Below the pieces are notes generated by a model, which worked only from the letters and a program-made list of their open reading frames with translations, was not told where the DNA came from and searched no databases. DNA of 64,000 nt from Limnoperna fortunei (taxonomy: Eukaryota > Mollusca > Bivalvia > Mytilida > Modiolidae), in contig OX104111.1 in the NCBI GenBank assembly GCA_944474755.1, positions 94,034,805 through 94,098,804 of the forward strand. Reading direction: 5' to 3'. A program made the position numbers and the translations under genes. Of the stretch, positions 35,551-47,480 are shown one piece after another. Each line of letters opens with the position of its first letter. The first letter of the stretch is position 1.

Positions 35551-36220
35551 ATAGGACTTCGTGTTTTTTTTATATTTTCAATTTAATATCTGTCGGTTTA
35601 GTTTTTTTCTTTTTGATCTTCAGATTGTGACTCCTTACACAATCCGCAACTTAACATGTTATTTATCTTTGTTTATACAACCTTTTGACCTCTATGCTAA
35701 GTAAAAGCATCTTCATGATATGACTGAAGGCTGCACACTGAATTGAACGAAAATACATGTTAAATGTGCGGAAATCAACTAGAAGATATTTCAGTATAAA
35801 TATCCCGTATCAAGTACAGGTCAAGCCAGACTCCTTGTATTCAAAATTCTTTACTGCCTTTGTATTTCTGTTTTATATCTATATATCTATTGCAATTTGG
35901 ATGTTTACCTTATAACGAAGTCTGTTTATATATTTTCTTTAAACGTTTAACTTTAATAGTTATTTAAAGCATGTATTTTGTATAAACGTTTAATCACTTT
36001 AGGTATATAATTAATGTAGATCTAGAATAAATAAAAAAAAACATTAACACACTGACGTATAAGTAGATGTAATAACCTTATTTTAGGTACATGCAGCACT
36101 ACAATTCCATCGGAAACCAACAGTTATGGATAAACAACACGCTGCTAACATATAAGACAGTTATTTTAAAGGTATAAGTAAAGCAAATTACACATGTCTT
36201 TTGACCACCAGAATCTTGTC
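35551..36220. other. AT-rich non-coding stretch
   Basis: Nothing recognisable was seen. Confidence 0.5.
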
Positions 36221-36345
36221 AATATTAGGATGGCGAATTTCAACCTGATCAGGCAGGCTGTGCTTGACTCCAACGTTAACTGACAAAGAATGTAAGTTAA
36301 CCTGACGAAGATTTGATTTTTTCTCCAGGTACTGAAGTTTGTTAA
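36221..36345 (+). repeat. SINE core fragment
   Basis: 'gtgcttgactccaac', 'tgacaaagaatg', 'gaagatttgattttttctcc' and 'ggtactgaag' align loosely and in order with 1,605-1,690. It is heavily diverged. Confidence 0.4.
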
Positions 36346-36614
36346 CTCACCCTACCGCAAAAAAAAATTGTATGACATAAAATAGATAACAAATGACCAG
36401 TGGCCTGAAATCTTCAACAACAAACAAAAAACATATATTTTTCACTCGTGTTTTCTGTGTTCTTATTGTAATAACATACTACATGTATAATGTTTCTGTC
36501 GTTACAATTAAGCAAGAATTTTGGACTGTTCAGTTCGTTTTATAATTTAAAATCGTAGTAAAATTAACAACCATATTGTAAATCAGATGCCATCAAAGAT
36601 ACCACGGTAAATAG

Positions 36615-36675
36615 AATTTACTACGCCTGACGCGCGTTTCGTCGATCAAAACTCATCAGTGGCGTTCAAACCCCA
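36615..36675 (+). repeat. Short dispersed motif familiar from mussels
   Basis: The stretch 'ctacgcctgacgcgcgtttc' followed by 'gtcgatcaaaactcatcagt' and 'ggcgttcaaa' closely resembles a very abundant Mytilus repeat I remember (CGCCAGACGCGCGTTTCGTC...CTCATCAGTGACGC). It is useful mainly as a hint to the organism. Confidence 0.5.
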
Positions 36676-37824
36676 ACAATATTTAAAACTCCAAATGATT
36701 AAGATTGTAAACATATGCTAAACTTTATATAAAAATACATGACCAAACATTAAAAGATTTTATCACTTAATTGTCTTAAAGTTATTCCTGATTCTGCTTA
36801 AGCCATCTACTTTTCTTGAAAACTTTCGCAATTTCAGTGCAAGGCATTTAAAGCAATGATTATATCTACAGATAGCAGATAGATCGATGATACTTCATGT
36901 CAGCACCGAAGTGTGACTACTGGGCTGGTAATATCACCATGGTAACATCCCAACGGCATCGTAACATGAACGTTCGGGTAAAACTCCATACAGTGCAGAA
37001 TAGCTGATAAAGAAAAGACGAAAGAAATTTAAATACATATCTGTCTCATACAAAAGGAATGTACTTTACGGGTAACAATATAAAATGCTAATTAAATGCT
37101 GTGTACACTGACATTTGTTTTGCAACGGAATGAACCCCAGTCAAAGTCATATGCAATAAAGTAATTTTCATTACCCGACATCACATTTATTACATAGTGT
37201 TATTGGCAAATTTAAGGTTTCTCGCCCAATTATTCACTTCATTATACAATAATAAAGCAAAAATAGTAGTACTAATTTGGTGTTCTATTTCATTTCTCTG
37301 TCCTTATTACCTCTGAGACTGACATTTTATATGGTTCGGCATAGAATTTCAAATTGCAGACTTTAACAACAACACATGGGATAGCTTTATATCGTACATA
37401 AAAACATCACATTCGTTATATTAAATTCTCATCATTTTATCTATTTTTTCATATCTTGTGACTTTAATGTTAAGTGTCAAGTTATTGGTAAAATGATATT
37501 TGTTTTTTTACATCAAATTGTTTTAAATTCTTGCTGTGTTAAGAAGCGCCTTTGAAGTTTGTAAGCTGTGAAATATGATTAAAAACTGTTTATTTCAACA
37601 ATGTAAATTACAAGAACATTTTAAACTATTGTAATGGATTTTGAAAATGCACTAGCTGTTTCCTTTTTAAAAAAAAGAACGGTTGCCAGTCCTGGCATGG
37701 ACATTAATTGAATATGATTTCACTTATTTTGAATAGTTTCGGATATTCGTTGACGTCTAAAATAAAATGAGTTACTTTCACTTTTAAAAGTAGTATTTTT
37801 GGTTTCAAAGGAATCATAAGGAAC
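36676..37824. other. AT-rich non-coding stretch
   Basis: Nothing recognisable was seen. Confidence 0.5.
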
Positions 37825-38225
37825 ATAAGTTGAGTTTTTATTGCAAACTCTTCTATTTTATATCAGAAACTTGTTTAAGACAGCTGTAAAAAATTCAGTT
37901 ATATTTCATAAAACTGGATAAAAACACAAATCACTTACTTTATATATTACTAGCGGATGTTACTAAAAAAATTTATTCAAGATAAGTAACAGAAAATGAG
38001 TTTTTATTGCTAACTCCGCCAATTTATATCAGAAATTAGTTAAAACACCTGTACAAAAAGTTTTTACCTATATGTAGTAATATTTCATAAAACTATACAA
38101 AAAATAAATTACTTACTCTATATAGTACTAGCAAATAAAACTTAAGATTTTGATTGCAAATTTATATCAGAAATTAGTTCAAGACAGCCATAAAATATGA
38201 AAGTTTTTATTGCAGACCAGCCTGA
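37825..38225. repeat. Tandem repeat, ~150-166-bp period, 2.5 copies
   Basis: 'gagtttttattgc', 'aactc', 'tttatatcagaaa.ttgtt', 'atatttcataaaact' and 'cacttactttatatattact' recur in order beginning at 37,832, 37,998 and (partially) 38,146. Moderate divergence. Confidence 0.7.
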
Positions 38226-39024
38226 AAAAAATATATTTAATGTTTCTGTTATGCAGGTTAAAAATTTTAAAAAGTTTTTATTTTAAAAAAGAATTTTGAA
38301 TATTACATTGAGTTGCATTTGTTTCATTAATGAAAAAGTTTGAAACAGTTCACTTGGAAATATATACTGTATATATGAAATTATAAGATTTTTGTAATCC
38401 TTAACGAACTATTAGAAACTGTGAGCAAAAATATTGAAGGAAAAGGTTTCTTATATTAAAAATAAACGGCAATAAATGGCTTCCCACAAAAAATCAATTG
38501 CACTTTTAATATGAAATCAAATTATCGTTTATATATCATATCAAAGCCGTCCACGAACTGTGAAATCACCGAAGTTGAGATATTCAACGAATTGTGTTTA
38601 ATTATTTATCGTCACCTCTTGTATCATAAATTCATAAATTAATTGATAACATTCATTAGCCCCGGAGTAATTACACCTTAAAAAGAATGAGTTAATCAAT
38701 GACAATAGTTCTATACAGATTATTAAAGGTTTTTTCGAATGCCACAGCGAACAGGAAGTTACTAAACTTATATTTTTTACACCGGAAGCGATATGTGATT
38801 TCGCACATGCGCGTTTGCATTTTTTACGGAACTTGCATTTTTTACGCTACAAAGTGATTGAATGTTTAAAGTTTTACTATAACCTGTAATCATAGGAAGT
38901 TTGGTCAGGGTTTTTTTTAGAAAAATGATTCGGAAACAATGTTTTCCTGAAATCGCAAATTGCCACGAAGTTCAAATGTTTTGGCATAAATATGTTGAAA
39001 TATATCCTTCTTTTTTAAATTTTA
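38226..39024. other. AT-rich non-coding stretch
   Basis: Nothing recognisable was seen, apart from a short 'cattttttacg' doublet near 38,820-38,850. Confidence 0.45.
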
Positions 39025-39240
39025 ATAGTGAGCATCGCAGATGCGAGCTATTCGGTTACATCCGTGCGTGTAAATAAGGTCACGTAATCCATATGAACAA
39101 AGCTTTTTCGGATGGTCGCTGAGCTGTCAGAAGAAAATATTGTGGGTCGAGCACAAATAAATCATTTAAAAGCAGACAGAAATAAATTTTACCTCAATAC
39201 AATTAAAGTGTTTATTTTTTAAATAACAACAAAAGGTTTT
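39025..39240 (+). repeat. Dispersed repeat E, copy 1
   Basis: 'gagcatcgcagatgcgagct', 'attcggtta', 'gtgtaaa', 'ggtcacgtaatccatatgaa', 'gctgagct', 'gaaaatattg' and 'aattaaagtgttta' match 43,775-43,985 in the same order and orientation. Confidence 0.7.
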
Positions 39241-41859
39241 TGCAACCTATGAAAAATTATTACAAAGCGATTTATGTGACGTCACATACGCATCAGAAAA
39301 GACATCATGACTGGAATGCAGAGGCACTGTTGGGTGCAAAGTAACGACGTGAAAAGTTTTAAGGTAACATGCATGTAAACTGATTACGTGATCTATACAA
39401 TCTATGAAACACTGTTTACAAATCGACATTCGATTGTTGTGAACGTCACCCACACACCAAAGGAAGACGTCACGTGACAACTGGAATGGACAGGCACTGC
39501 TAAGGTGCTCGAAACTAATGTCATGAATCATAAAAAATGCATATGCCAGCTTTACGCATATCGTAGACCCTTGCATGCTACTTTGCTATTATTGGCATTG
39601 TCCCACATGTCTACCTACAATCGGTTACTACATTTGGACTATAAATAAACTAATTTTTCTGTAAAAAGGTGTGACCTATCAGACGAGCGATACCCTTTCA
39701 GTATTGATCCTAAAGAAGTTTTCTATAGTATACATGTAATATGTTTTTACCTTACTTCGATGCATGATTGTTGAATAATTCATCCACAAGTTTTATGTTA
39801 TGTGCACCCCTCCGCCTCTTTTGAGACTACGAGATAAAATAGTATTATATCAAACTTTTAACTATAGTCTATAGGATATTAGAATACCTCTACAATTAAG
39901 CAAGCTAGCGCTTGATAATCCATCCATTCTATTTACTCGCAATGAAACGGACATGGAGTTATAGGAAAATCTACTTTTAACCTTGCTGAGAATATTTTTT
40001 GACAGTTTTCTTACTTACAACTGTCCCATTCATACATCTGTCATGACTTGTAGCGTATAAACCAAATATGATTATTTTTATCTGCAAAAAAAGTTTATGT
40101 TGTGTAAAATGGTCACATTGTTCTTACCTTCGTGTGCAGCTTATGCCGAAATATTTTCCGTTTGTACTAATCCATGGCTGAAACTTATACCTCAATTATA
40201 CTACTCCTAGTCCAACGTGTTATAGCAATTTCTAAACACCAATTAGACTTACACTCAGGCCTGATTTCCCAACCCAAACAGGCTAGAAATACATACGTTT
40301 TTTAACTGCAGACTGGAGAAACGTTATAACACAATTCCAGTCCAAACATAGTTGAAAATCTGACACTTTGTGTTTCAGTGCCTATAGAATTTTCATGTTC
40401 TTCCAAAGACGTCAACATAAACTGCAAACTGCAAATACGCAGTCGAATGTAAATCTACGTTGAGTTTAAGGGCCGTTGAAAGTCTTTATGGTTGGTTAAC
40501 TCTATCCGAGGTGACTAGTAGGACATTGTAAAAATATGCCTATATATCACTTCAAAACGGAGGTTAATCGTAAAGAATATAGACATAGTACATGTGTACG
40601 ATGGAATTTTTGCTACTAATATTAGTCTGACAGTAATTTAACTCAGAATTTTTGGCCAGGTTGCACGAAGTGCAAACCCGGGTTATAGTATGTGAAGTCG
40701 GGCGGGTGGTTGGGCAGGCGGCGGGCAGGGAAAGTAGGGTATCAAGTTGTGCACCTGCTATATATTATGGAAGTGTTCCAGGATTTGTTTTCTTAATTCT
40801 TCAGACTTGGGAACTTAGTCATTTTAAAACATTTGCAGAAGACGATACCTATTTTGTTGTATGGTTATTTCTGCACAATTGAGATTAATTCGTGGTAATC
40901 AGTTATTGTATACAACCAATGACTTAAATGTGAGGTAAACAGGCTAAACACTAATTAAATAAACAATATGAAATAAAAAAAAGAAAAGAACAGACTACAA
41001 TAAATTTCTTTAATCGACAAGAGTATCTGCAAACTACTCATTATTTGCACAAGATAGAATTTATAGCTATTTTTTATTTAAAAAATTTATGAATTTGAAA
41101 CTTAAATCGACAGCAAATACAGACAGTGTGATGTTTTCCCATTGCGTGAATCACAATCTGAACTGCAGAATTCAATTTTACAAATTTCTCTCACACATGG
41201 GAATAAGTCTAACGATATCGCTGTCGATGCATGCTTGCAACTTTTAATTTTTAATAGTTAAGAAAGATTTAATGTTCCGACTTGACGTTTAGGGATAAGT
41301 TATGTATTTAGTTTTATCAATGGTCAATAAGTTTTCATTGTCATGTTGATACAAAATGGTTATATAAACGACGAATTTTAACATGCAAATTTATATTAAC
41401 AACCTCACTGTTCAGGGAAAAAGACAATTTTGAAAGCACCTTCTAAAAAGCTAACATTAATTATCAATCAACTGGCTTTTTGTAAAACAGACTTTTCAAA
41501 TACTTCCACAATTCGATTTAGAAAATGCTAGGGTGACTGCTATGTTTTAGGCCTGATTATGACTAAATGTGTAATCTTTGCACATGAATTATGAGAAATC
41601 TTTGTATAGGGCTTTTATTTCTAAAAGGTTACTAAACTGTCAGAGAAGATATTTTTTCTTGAAAAGAAAGTCAAAATATATTACACATATGGTTTCTGTT
41701 TACATTTTTTAACCTAGATTTACGACCCTTTTGAATGTCCCTGTGGTAAAAATGTAAAAGAACTTGTTAAGGAGCTTAAAAGGAACATATCTACCAAGTA
41801 TGCATTTTATTCAGCAACTCTTAAGAAGACGGTTTTATCCAAATTTTATCCAATTAGAA
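39241..41859. other. Non-coding stretch
   Basis: No gene seen. The 109-codon minus-strand frame 39,247-39,576 has no domain. It contains two related blocks ('catgactggaatgcagaggc' and 'acaactggaatggacaggc'), so it is probably a repeat. A GC-rich run 'gggcgggtggttgggcaggc' near 40,700 is simple-sequence-like. Confidence 0.45.
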
Positions 41860-41862
41860 ATA

Positions 41863-42210
41863 TTATTTGTTTGTTTATTTTTGGTTTGATGCCACTTTCT
41901 TCAATTTTCAGCTATATCATGGCGTCCAGTTTTTATTGGTGGGAGGAAGCCGGAATACCCGGAGAAAACCCCAATTTTCGGTAGGAAAACTGACAATCCT
42001 TGCACTAAAATTTGATTCGAGCGCACCCTACCCGCAATGAGACTTCAACCCGCAACTTCAGCGTTGACCGACCACGTGATCAATAGTAAATACCTACCTT
42101 AACCAATCGGCCAACGAGGCCCATCAAATTAGAAAGAAGAAGTAGACCAAGTGATCAATAGTAGATGAACTACCTTAATAACTCGGTCACGAAGGCATTC
42201 AGTTAGAAAG
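41863..42210 (-). repeat. tRNA-headed SINE, best-preserved copy
   Basis: On the minus strand the element begins at 42,123 with 'gggcctcgttggccgattgg' and then 'ttaaggta', close to a tRNA-Ser A box (TGGCCGAGTGGTTAAGG). 'gcgggttgaagtctcattgc' sits where a B box should be. The conserved core follows: 'caaggattgtcagttttcc', 'ggttttctccgggtattcc', 'ggcttcctcccaccaat' and 'aaaaactggacgccatgat'. Positions 42,124-42,210 hold a tandem partial duplication of the head ('aagtgatcaatagtagatg', 'taactcggtcacgaaggc', 'agttagaaagaagaa'). The core looks like one of the deeply conserved metazoan SINE domains (Nin-DC type, from memory). Confidence 0.75.
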
Positions 42211-42619
42211 AAGAAATAGCCATGGCGATCATACTTGTTGACTTATCAGACATTCGGACATGCCTAGCTGGGAATATTTCTGCCAATTTTGATGAAATTC
42301 TGTTCAGTAGTTTACAATGTTGATGTCGTGTTCAGAATTTAAAATACGTATAAAACATAACGAAGGCTAAATAATATCAACAAATATAGTGAACTCATTT
42401 TGCCGGAACGGTCAGTAGTTCTTAATTCTCTAAATATGCTAAAGATGCCACTTAAATGTTGCCTACACACGCAGTTCAGATTTTAGTAGGGTTAACACAT
42501 AATCATTAATTTGGTAACGGTCAAATCTTACTGCTAAAGCATTTTTTGCGAGCGACCCTAGCAATAATAAACAATTCAAATTCTATTAAAAGACGGCAGA
42601 GCACCAACATTTCTATACT

Positions 42620-43135
42620 AAAAGTCGCACCCATCGTGCGCTCAGTTTTTTTTCTCTTTTTCCATTTTTTTTAATATTCGATATTGTACGCTTATATTAC
42701 GAAACTAATATAGAATTATTTTTTTTTAAATCCATAGTTTATACTATGCCTTTGTAGTTTAAATGTCACAAATCGTCCTTGACTTTTGCTACGAGAATTT
42801 TACATAGTAAGTCAGCCGATTTTGTTTCTAACGAGACCTTGCGTTGATTACAAAAGTTCGTCTGCTTTTGAGACGTTCAATGGTATTCGAACAAACCGCG
42901 AAGATTTTTCCGCCTGAACTGCAAACAACATTACCCGGAGGATTTCGAACAGACAACTTTTGCCTGCACCTGGTGTACTCTCCCGTTTAAAATAATGTCA
43001 AAATTTACTGTTCAAAATGAAAAAAACCGCCGTTTTTAAAACGCTGATTTACCAGCTCCACCAATCCCGGTAAGCAGGTTATATTTGTCACGCAAAAAAC
43101 CTCAAGACCGACACAGTGAATTTTTAGTATAGTTA
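42620..43135 (+). repeat. Long dispersed repeat A, copy 2
   Basis: Collinear with 6,455-7,035 (see copy 1). It runs from the 'ttcgatattgtac' block to 'gtcacgcaaaaaacctc' and 'tttttagtata'. Two direct-orientation copies 36 kb apart with similar length suggest an element rather than a local duplication. Confidence 0.7.
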
Positions 43136-43774
43136 TTTACTGTGAGTAGCTTATCTTGTCTATTTAAAAACTATTAATGCTATGTTTACTTCCTTTCCGA
43201 TCAATTACCAGATTCAATACTATAAAAAGTAAAAACGTATGTTTTCCGGAATTATTCAGTTTACAACGAACACAATATCAGGTTACTCATTATTCGATAA
43301 TCACTGTCCAACGGAGGGTTAACTCGAAATTATTATTGACTACATGACTTAAAGTCGTAGTGATGCTAAACATATTGCTCATGGCAAGAGTATAGAACTT
43401 CAATGTAGAACTGATTACAGCTTGAAAGGCAGCTGTTATTGATGATAGAGCGCCTAAATAAAGACTTTAATTCGAATGATAAATGAGTTGGATTACAGTA
43501 TGAGATTTAACGTGGACAAATTTAATTTCGCAAGTCTTTCTTAATTGGATTATCTGTCTTTAGTTTGGTTTTCTGTAATTCATATGGCAGGAAACTGTTG
43601 ATTTTTATAGTCCTTACTTATAGTATTTATTTTACATCAATTAATACATAATAATAAATCAGTTATAAATTTATTACGGAAACCCCATTTAGATTTTTTT
43701 TTAATTTAAAAATTGACTTTAATGACAACAACAGATAACAAATAATGTTATTTAAGTGTGCGCAAAAAATATAA
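43136..43774. other. AT-rich non-coding stretch
   Basis: Nothing recognisable was seen. Confidence 0.5.
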
Positions 43775-43985
43775 TAATAGCGAGTATCGCAGATACGAGC
43801 TATACGGTAACATGAGTGTGTGTAAACAAAGTCACGTGATCCATATGAACAAACCATTCAAGATGATAGCTGAGCTATCCAAAGAAAATATTGAAGACCA
43901 GCACTTTTAATTTAAGAAAAGGCTTAAAATTAAATTTGACATCGATAAAATTAAAGTGTTTATATTTAAATAACAACTACAATTT
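43775..43985 (+). repeat. Dispersed repeat E, copy 2
   Basis: This matches 39,025-39,240. Here the repeat is followed at 44,161 by a segment that recurs inverted at 45,781-45,838. Confidence 0.7.
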
Positions 43986-44165
43986 AAACTTCTTACTTCT
44001 GTTTACTTTTAAATTTAGTTTAGTGGTCACTATTATAAAGAATACATCTATGTATTTGAGTTTAGCAGCATACGGGTTGATTTTTATTACGATTGGTTTT
44101 TTCGTATATTCACGCAATACCACAGTGGGTTTCAAAATTTGAATAGTTTTTAAAACATACGTCAT

Positions 44166-44220
44166 AACCTGGTCCCCTGGTGCAATATTTTTCATTTACG
44201 CAAGCTTCACTTTTAAATAT
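44166..44220 (+). repeat. Left half of a 1.7-kb-spaced inverted repeat
   Basis: 'taacctggtcccctggtgca', 'atatttttcatttacgcaag' and 'cttcacttttaaatata' match the reverse complement of 45,781-45,838 over about 52 bp with few differences. Confidence 0.7.
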
Positions 44221-44547
44221 AACCCGGGTCACCACCAGTCTACTACTACTAATTTTGATTTGTTGTTTAAAACGCGATGTTTTAGCTTACTTTTCGCGCG
44301 TTTTGTTTCTTCAGAAATGTCTTTCAGCTTAAACTTTAAATAAAGTAGCTACCTGCTTCTTGTCTTCAGGCTTTCGAGCTAAACTTATTTCCCGTAGAAT
44401 TATTTCCGCAAACGAGACATAATCAATCAAGCATTTTCTTGATAAACTGTATTTTCATTTGAATTTGATTACCGGACTCCGGACGTTACGTCATAATGCT
44501 TTGTATAGGAATAACGTCAGTTATAGTTAATTCTCACGTAAATTTTT

Positions 44548-44617
44548 AGGTATTCCTAATGTTGCAAACCGGTCAAAATTTTGACCGGATTCATTATTAG
44601 TGACCTGACTGTATATA
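44548..44617 (-). repeat. Dispersed repeat C, copy 2, with a perfect 20-bp palindrome
   Basis: The reverse complement ('atatacagtcaggtcactaa', 'aaaattttgaccgg', 'tttgcaacatt', 'atacct') matches 14,548-14,620. Positions 44,569-44,588 form the perfect palindrome 'ccggtcaaaattttgaccgg', of which copy 1 keeps only the central part. Confidence 0.55.
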
Positions 44618-45091
44618 TTTCATCTGAAGGTCCGCTTGCGGTATCGAGAATATATAGTCAGGAGCCCAAGCTATTATTCGTCAAACTATTTGAACAGCAT
44701 TAAAGCTTAACGACATTTAAAGTACAATGCATATTTTAAATTTTTAATACTTATATGACGTCCTATTTTGAGAACACATTAGGGTTCTAATAAGCATAAA
44801 GCCCGCTATGACATCATAATTTGAATTCCGACGTCATATACGCTCAACTGAAAATTTCAAACTGTAACAATGTAAATTTGTAAGAGATCTTAATATATTT
44901 GTGCTTAAAGGGTACGTATATTCAATAAATATGTCAATATTACATGTATTAGCTTTAAAATACTGTTTTGGGAGATATCTTATTAGTTAAAAAAAATATT
45001 ACCATTAAAAGTGTCCTCTTAGACCAAGTTAGAGCCGCTTCGAAATTGTAAAACATCTGTTAGTCTATTAGAATCAAAATACTAGTAGATT

Positions 45092-45225
45092 ATTGCCATT
45101 GGGCTCTATGCGAATTAGGACATAGTCAGAGCTTATATTTGTCAATATTTTATACATCGCTCGGTATAAAATATTGGCAAATATATGGTCACCATGTTTT
45201 AATTCGCATAGAGCCCGCTCGCAAT
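45092..45225. mobile_element. Fold-back element, ~60-bp arms
   Basis: 'attgccattgggctctatgc', 'gaatta', 'acat.gt', 'atatttg.caatatttta' from 45,092 pair with the inverted series ending 'cgcatagagcccgctcgcaa' at 45,225. The loop is about 10 nt ('catcgctcgg'). The inner 'caatattttata' and outer 'gggctctatgcgaatta' blocks are nearly perfect. No target duplication could be defined. Confidence 0.65.
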
Positions 45226-45780
45226 AAACTGGCGACCGTTTCACTAAACAGGTCTTAAATCGTAAGTCTACGATTACACTTACGATTTTCCTACGTGCAC
45301 GTATACGACTGTTTCACCAAAACAGTCGTAAACGTAAGTCTTAAGTGTTGCGAATAACGACTAAGAATGGAACCCCTTAACGTTGGAGGAAAGGCGTCTG
45401 TAGCAACCCAGTGGTTATTCTGGTACCCTGACGATGATCAATCTCCACGAAAAGGATTCTGGGTATCCTACGTCAACCACAATCACCTCTGCCATACCAT
45501 TGGTTGACATTATGAGAGATATCACTCATGGCAGATATGCTTCGCGCACAAACGCAGTAATTGCAATGTAAAACGGTGTCAAAAGTGTATAACAATAACA
45601 AAGAGCTTGTGTATTATTTTACAAACATCATTCTTTGTTTACAAACGTCACATGCAGACGACAAATGTAGCCCCGCCGTAAATGGAGAATGACGTGTGGC
45701 AGAGGTTATATCTGGGAACCAGTTATGTTCTCTGTGCCTGAGAGGGGACGATGATATCCTCATTTGCCTAAGCGGTCTTC
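45226..45780. other. GC-richer stretch between repeats
   Basis: The segment 45,240-45,360 is rich in 'cgtaagt', 'ttacgactg' and 'cagtcgtaaacg' blocks in both orientations, so it is probably a decayed inverted-repeat element. 45,370-45,720 is GC-richer but has no open frame that I recognise. Confidence 0.35.
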
Positions 45781-45838
45781 GGATATATTTGAAGTGAAGC
45801 TTGCGTCAATGAAAAATATTGCACCAGGAGACCGGTTA
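45781..45838 (-). repeat. Right half of the 1.7-kb-spaced inverted repeat
   Basis: Inverted copy of 44,166-44,220; see that entry. Confidence 0.7.
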
Positions 45839-45926
45839 CCCAGTGGTAACTGACCATTGGGATATTATTAAAGAAACGTTTTCTCCCACGATACTTTTAC
45901 AAGTAAAAAATAAATGCGCTATGTAA

Positions 45927-46059
<133 letters not shown>

Positions 46060-46140
46060 CTTTATTTTACGTTGGCATGGTAAGACAACAAAGCAACACA
46101 AGCTTTCATGAGCTTTTGACCGACTTATTACATAATTCAT
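46060..46140 (-). repeat. Possible retroelement 3' end abutting the microsatellite
   Basis: Read on the minus strand, 'accatgccaacgtaaaataa' ends in 'aataaagctt' and runs straight into (CTT)n(ATT)n. That is the look of a LINE or SINE 3' end with its polyadenylation-like signal and a simple-repeat tail. No coding part was recognised upstream. Confidence 0.35.
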
Positions 46141-47106
46141 ACAGAAAACATACAAAGTCTACACAAAAACAATATCAAAAGCAACTGGAATTATTAAACA
46201 TATGTAGCACACAATTAAAAGTTACATGGCAATTAAAGCAGCACATTGACTGATCCTGGCCATTTACAGATGTTTGTGAATCTAAATATATAACGGTTTA
46301 CAATTACAATTTTCTAAATGTTGATACACAAATTTTATAGCACTCAATGTTTGCTGGAAATTTCGAATGGTTTATTTTAAACATTTTATTAGACGAACTT
46401 TTGTAACGTTGAAAGCGTTCACTTGGTCTAATGGAACTTAGTGTTAGAAAAAATCCATTTTATATGGAAGGATTTGACCTTCACTCACCATTGCAACTTA
46501 TTTTCAAGTCCAAACGTAAAGTTTGTAACTGAATGGTCCGATAAATTCTGGAAAAATAGTGTAATCCGATCAATGAATTTAACGTATCGAAATATCGGGC
46601 TGTATTTCGCAAATCGATAAATTCTGGATTCGATTTTACAGTTGTAAAAAGGGGATTGCAAGGCTCTGTAGCTAAGTTGTTAAAAAACAAACAGAAAACA
46701 TAAAAAATACACATGCTAATTACATTGAAATTATAAATATTTAAAGTTTCATATTTTCCAACATTTATTACGCAATTCACAACTCATGATTTTTGTGTTA
46801 TAGACAAATCAAGCTTTTAAGTTTAATCCATGAATCATTGTACGAAACAAACAAGATCATCCAGTGTGGGTCTGAACATTTTTTTTAATGGAAGAATTTT
46901 AAATTTTACGCAATTCTACCGCCATTCTGAACTACAAGTTTCAAAAAGGACAGGCTGTCGTCTGCAAAAGTATGCTGCTGAAGTTGACTTAAAAAATATT
47001 TTGATTCTAGGTGACATAACAATACTTTTTTGTGTTCCGACGGCCATGAAGTGTAATGAAAATTGGTTCAAATAAGATAATGAAACCAACAGGATAGTTA
47101 TGCTGA
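46141..47106. other. Non-coding stretch
   Basis: Nothing recognisable was seen. The frames 46,481-46,780 (-) and 46,830-47,075 (+) have no domain. Confidence 0.45.
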
Positions 47107-47480
47107 AATAAACCTTTTAGACGCTATAATAAAAAGCGTTAGCCAGGTCATGTCTAGGAGCAATAATTGGAATGAGGGTCCCATCTACAGCACCAATTAC
47201 GTTTGGGAAGATAGCTATGTTAAAAAGAAGCCTTCTTAATATTTGTAAAAGTTCATCAACCTGCGTTGAAATATAATATTATTTAATCTTTTGCAAATAG
47301 AAGTCGTCACATCTTCGTTGCACGGGAAACACTGGATTTTGAAATTCCATGTAGATCGCCAAATATAGAAACGAATGAACCTTTGCCAATATAGCGAAGA
47401 CTAACACCTGAAGTAAGTTGCAAAAGGTAATAGCCGCACTGTTTTTGTAAAATTTTAAATATACCAATTGCCGCATGATA
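47107..47480 (-). pseudogene. PIF/Harbinger (HARBI1-like) transposase remnant
   Basis: Two blocks in different frames are readable on the minus strand. First (about 47,480-47,310) is an HTH-type region, 'SLRYIGKGSFVSIFGDLHGI' then 'SKSSVSRATK', interrupted by a stop. Second (about 47,275-47,110) is the catalytic start, 'ELLQILRRLLFNIAIFPNVI' then 'GAVDGTLIPIIAP', whose Asp in 'AVDGT' is the first residue of the DDE triad. A frameshift lies between the blocks near 47,280-47,300. The downstream part with the other catalytic residues is missing. Harbinger transposases also need a Myb-like partner; none is present. I found no inverted repeats, so this is an isolated fragment. Confidence 0.8.

Noticed and set aside
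39247..39576. 109-codon minus-strand frame with several Cys and His
   Set aside because: No recognisable finger spacing. The sequence contains an internal DNA repeat, and no splice or start context supports it.
42030..42123. Possible tRNA-Ser gene on the minus strand
   Set aside because: A and B boxes resemble a tRNA, but no full cloverleaf can be drawn, and the unit continues into a SINE core found elsewhere.
43891..44195. Opposed 83- and 72-codon frames
   Set aside because: They lie in repeat E and its flank and show no domain in either direction.
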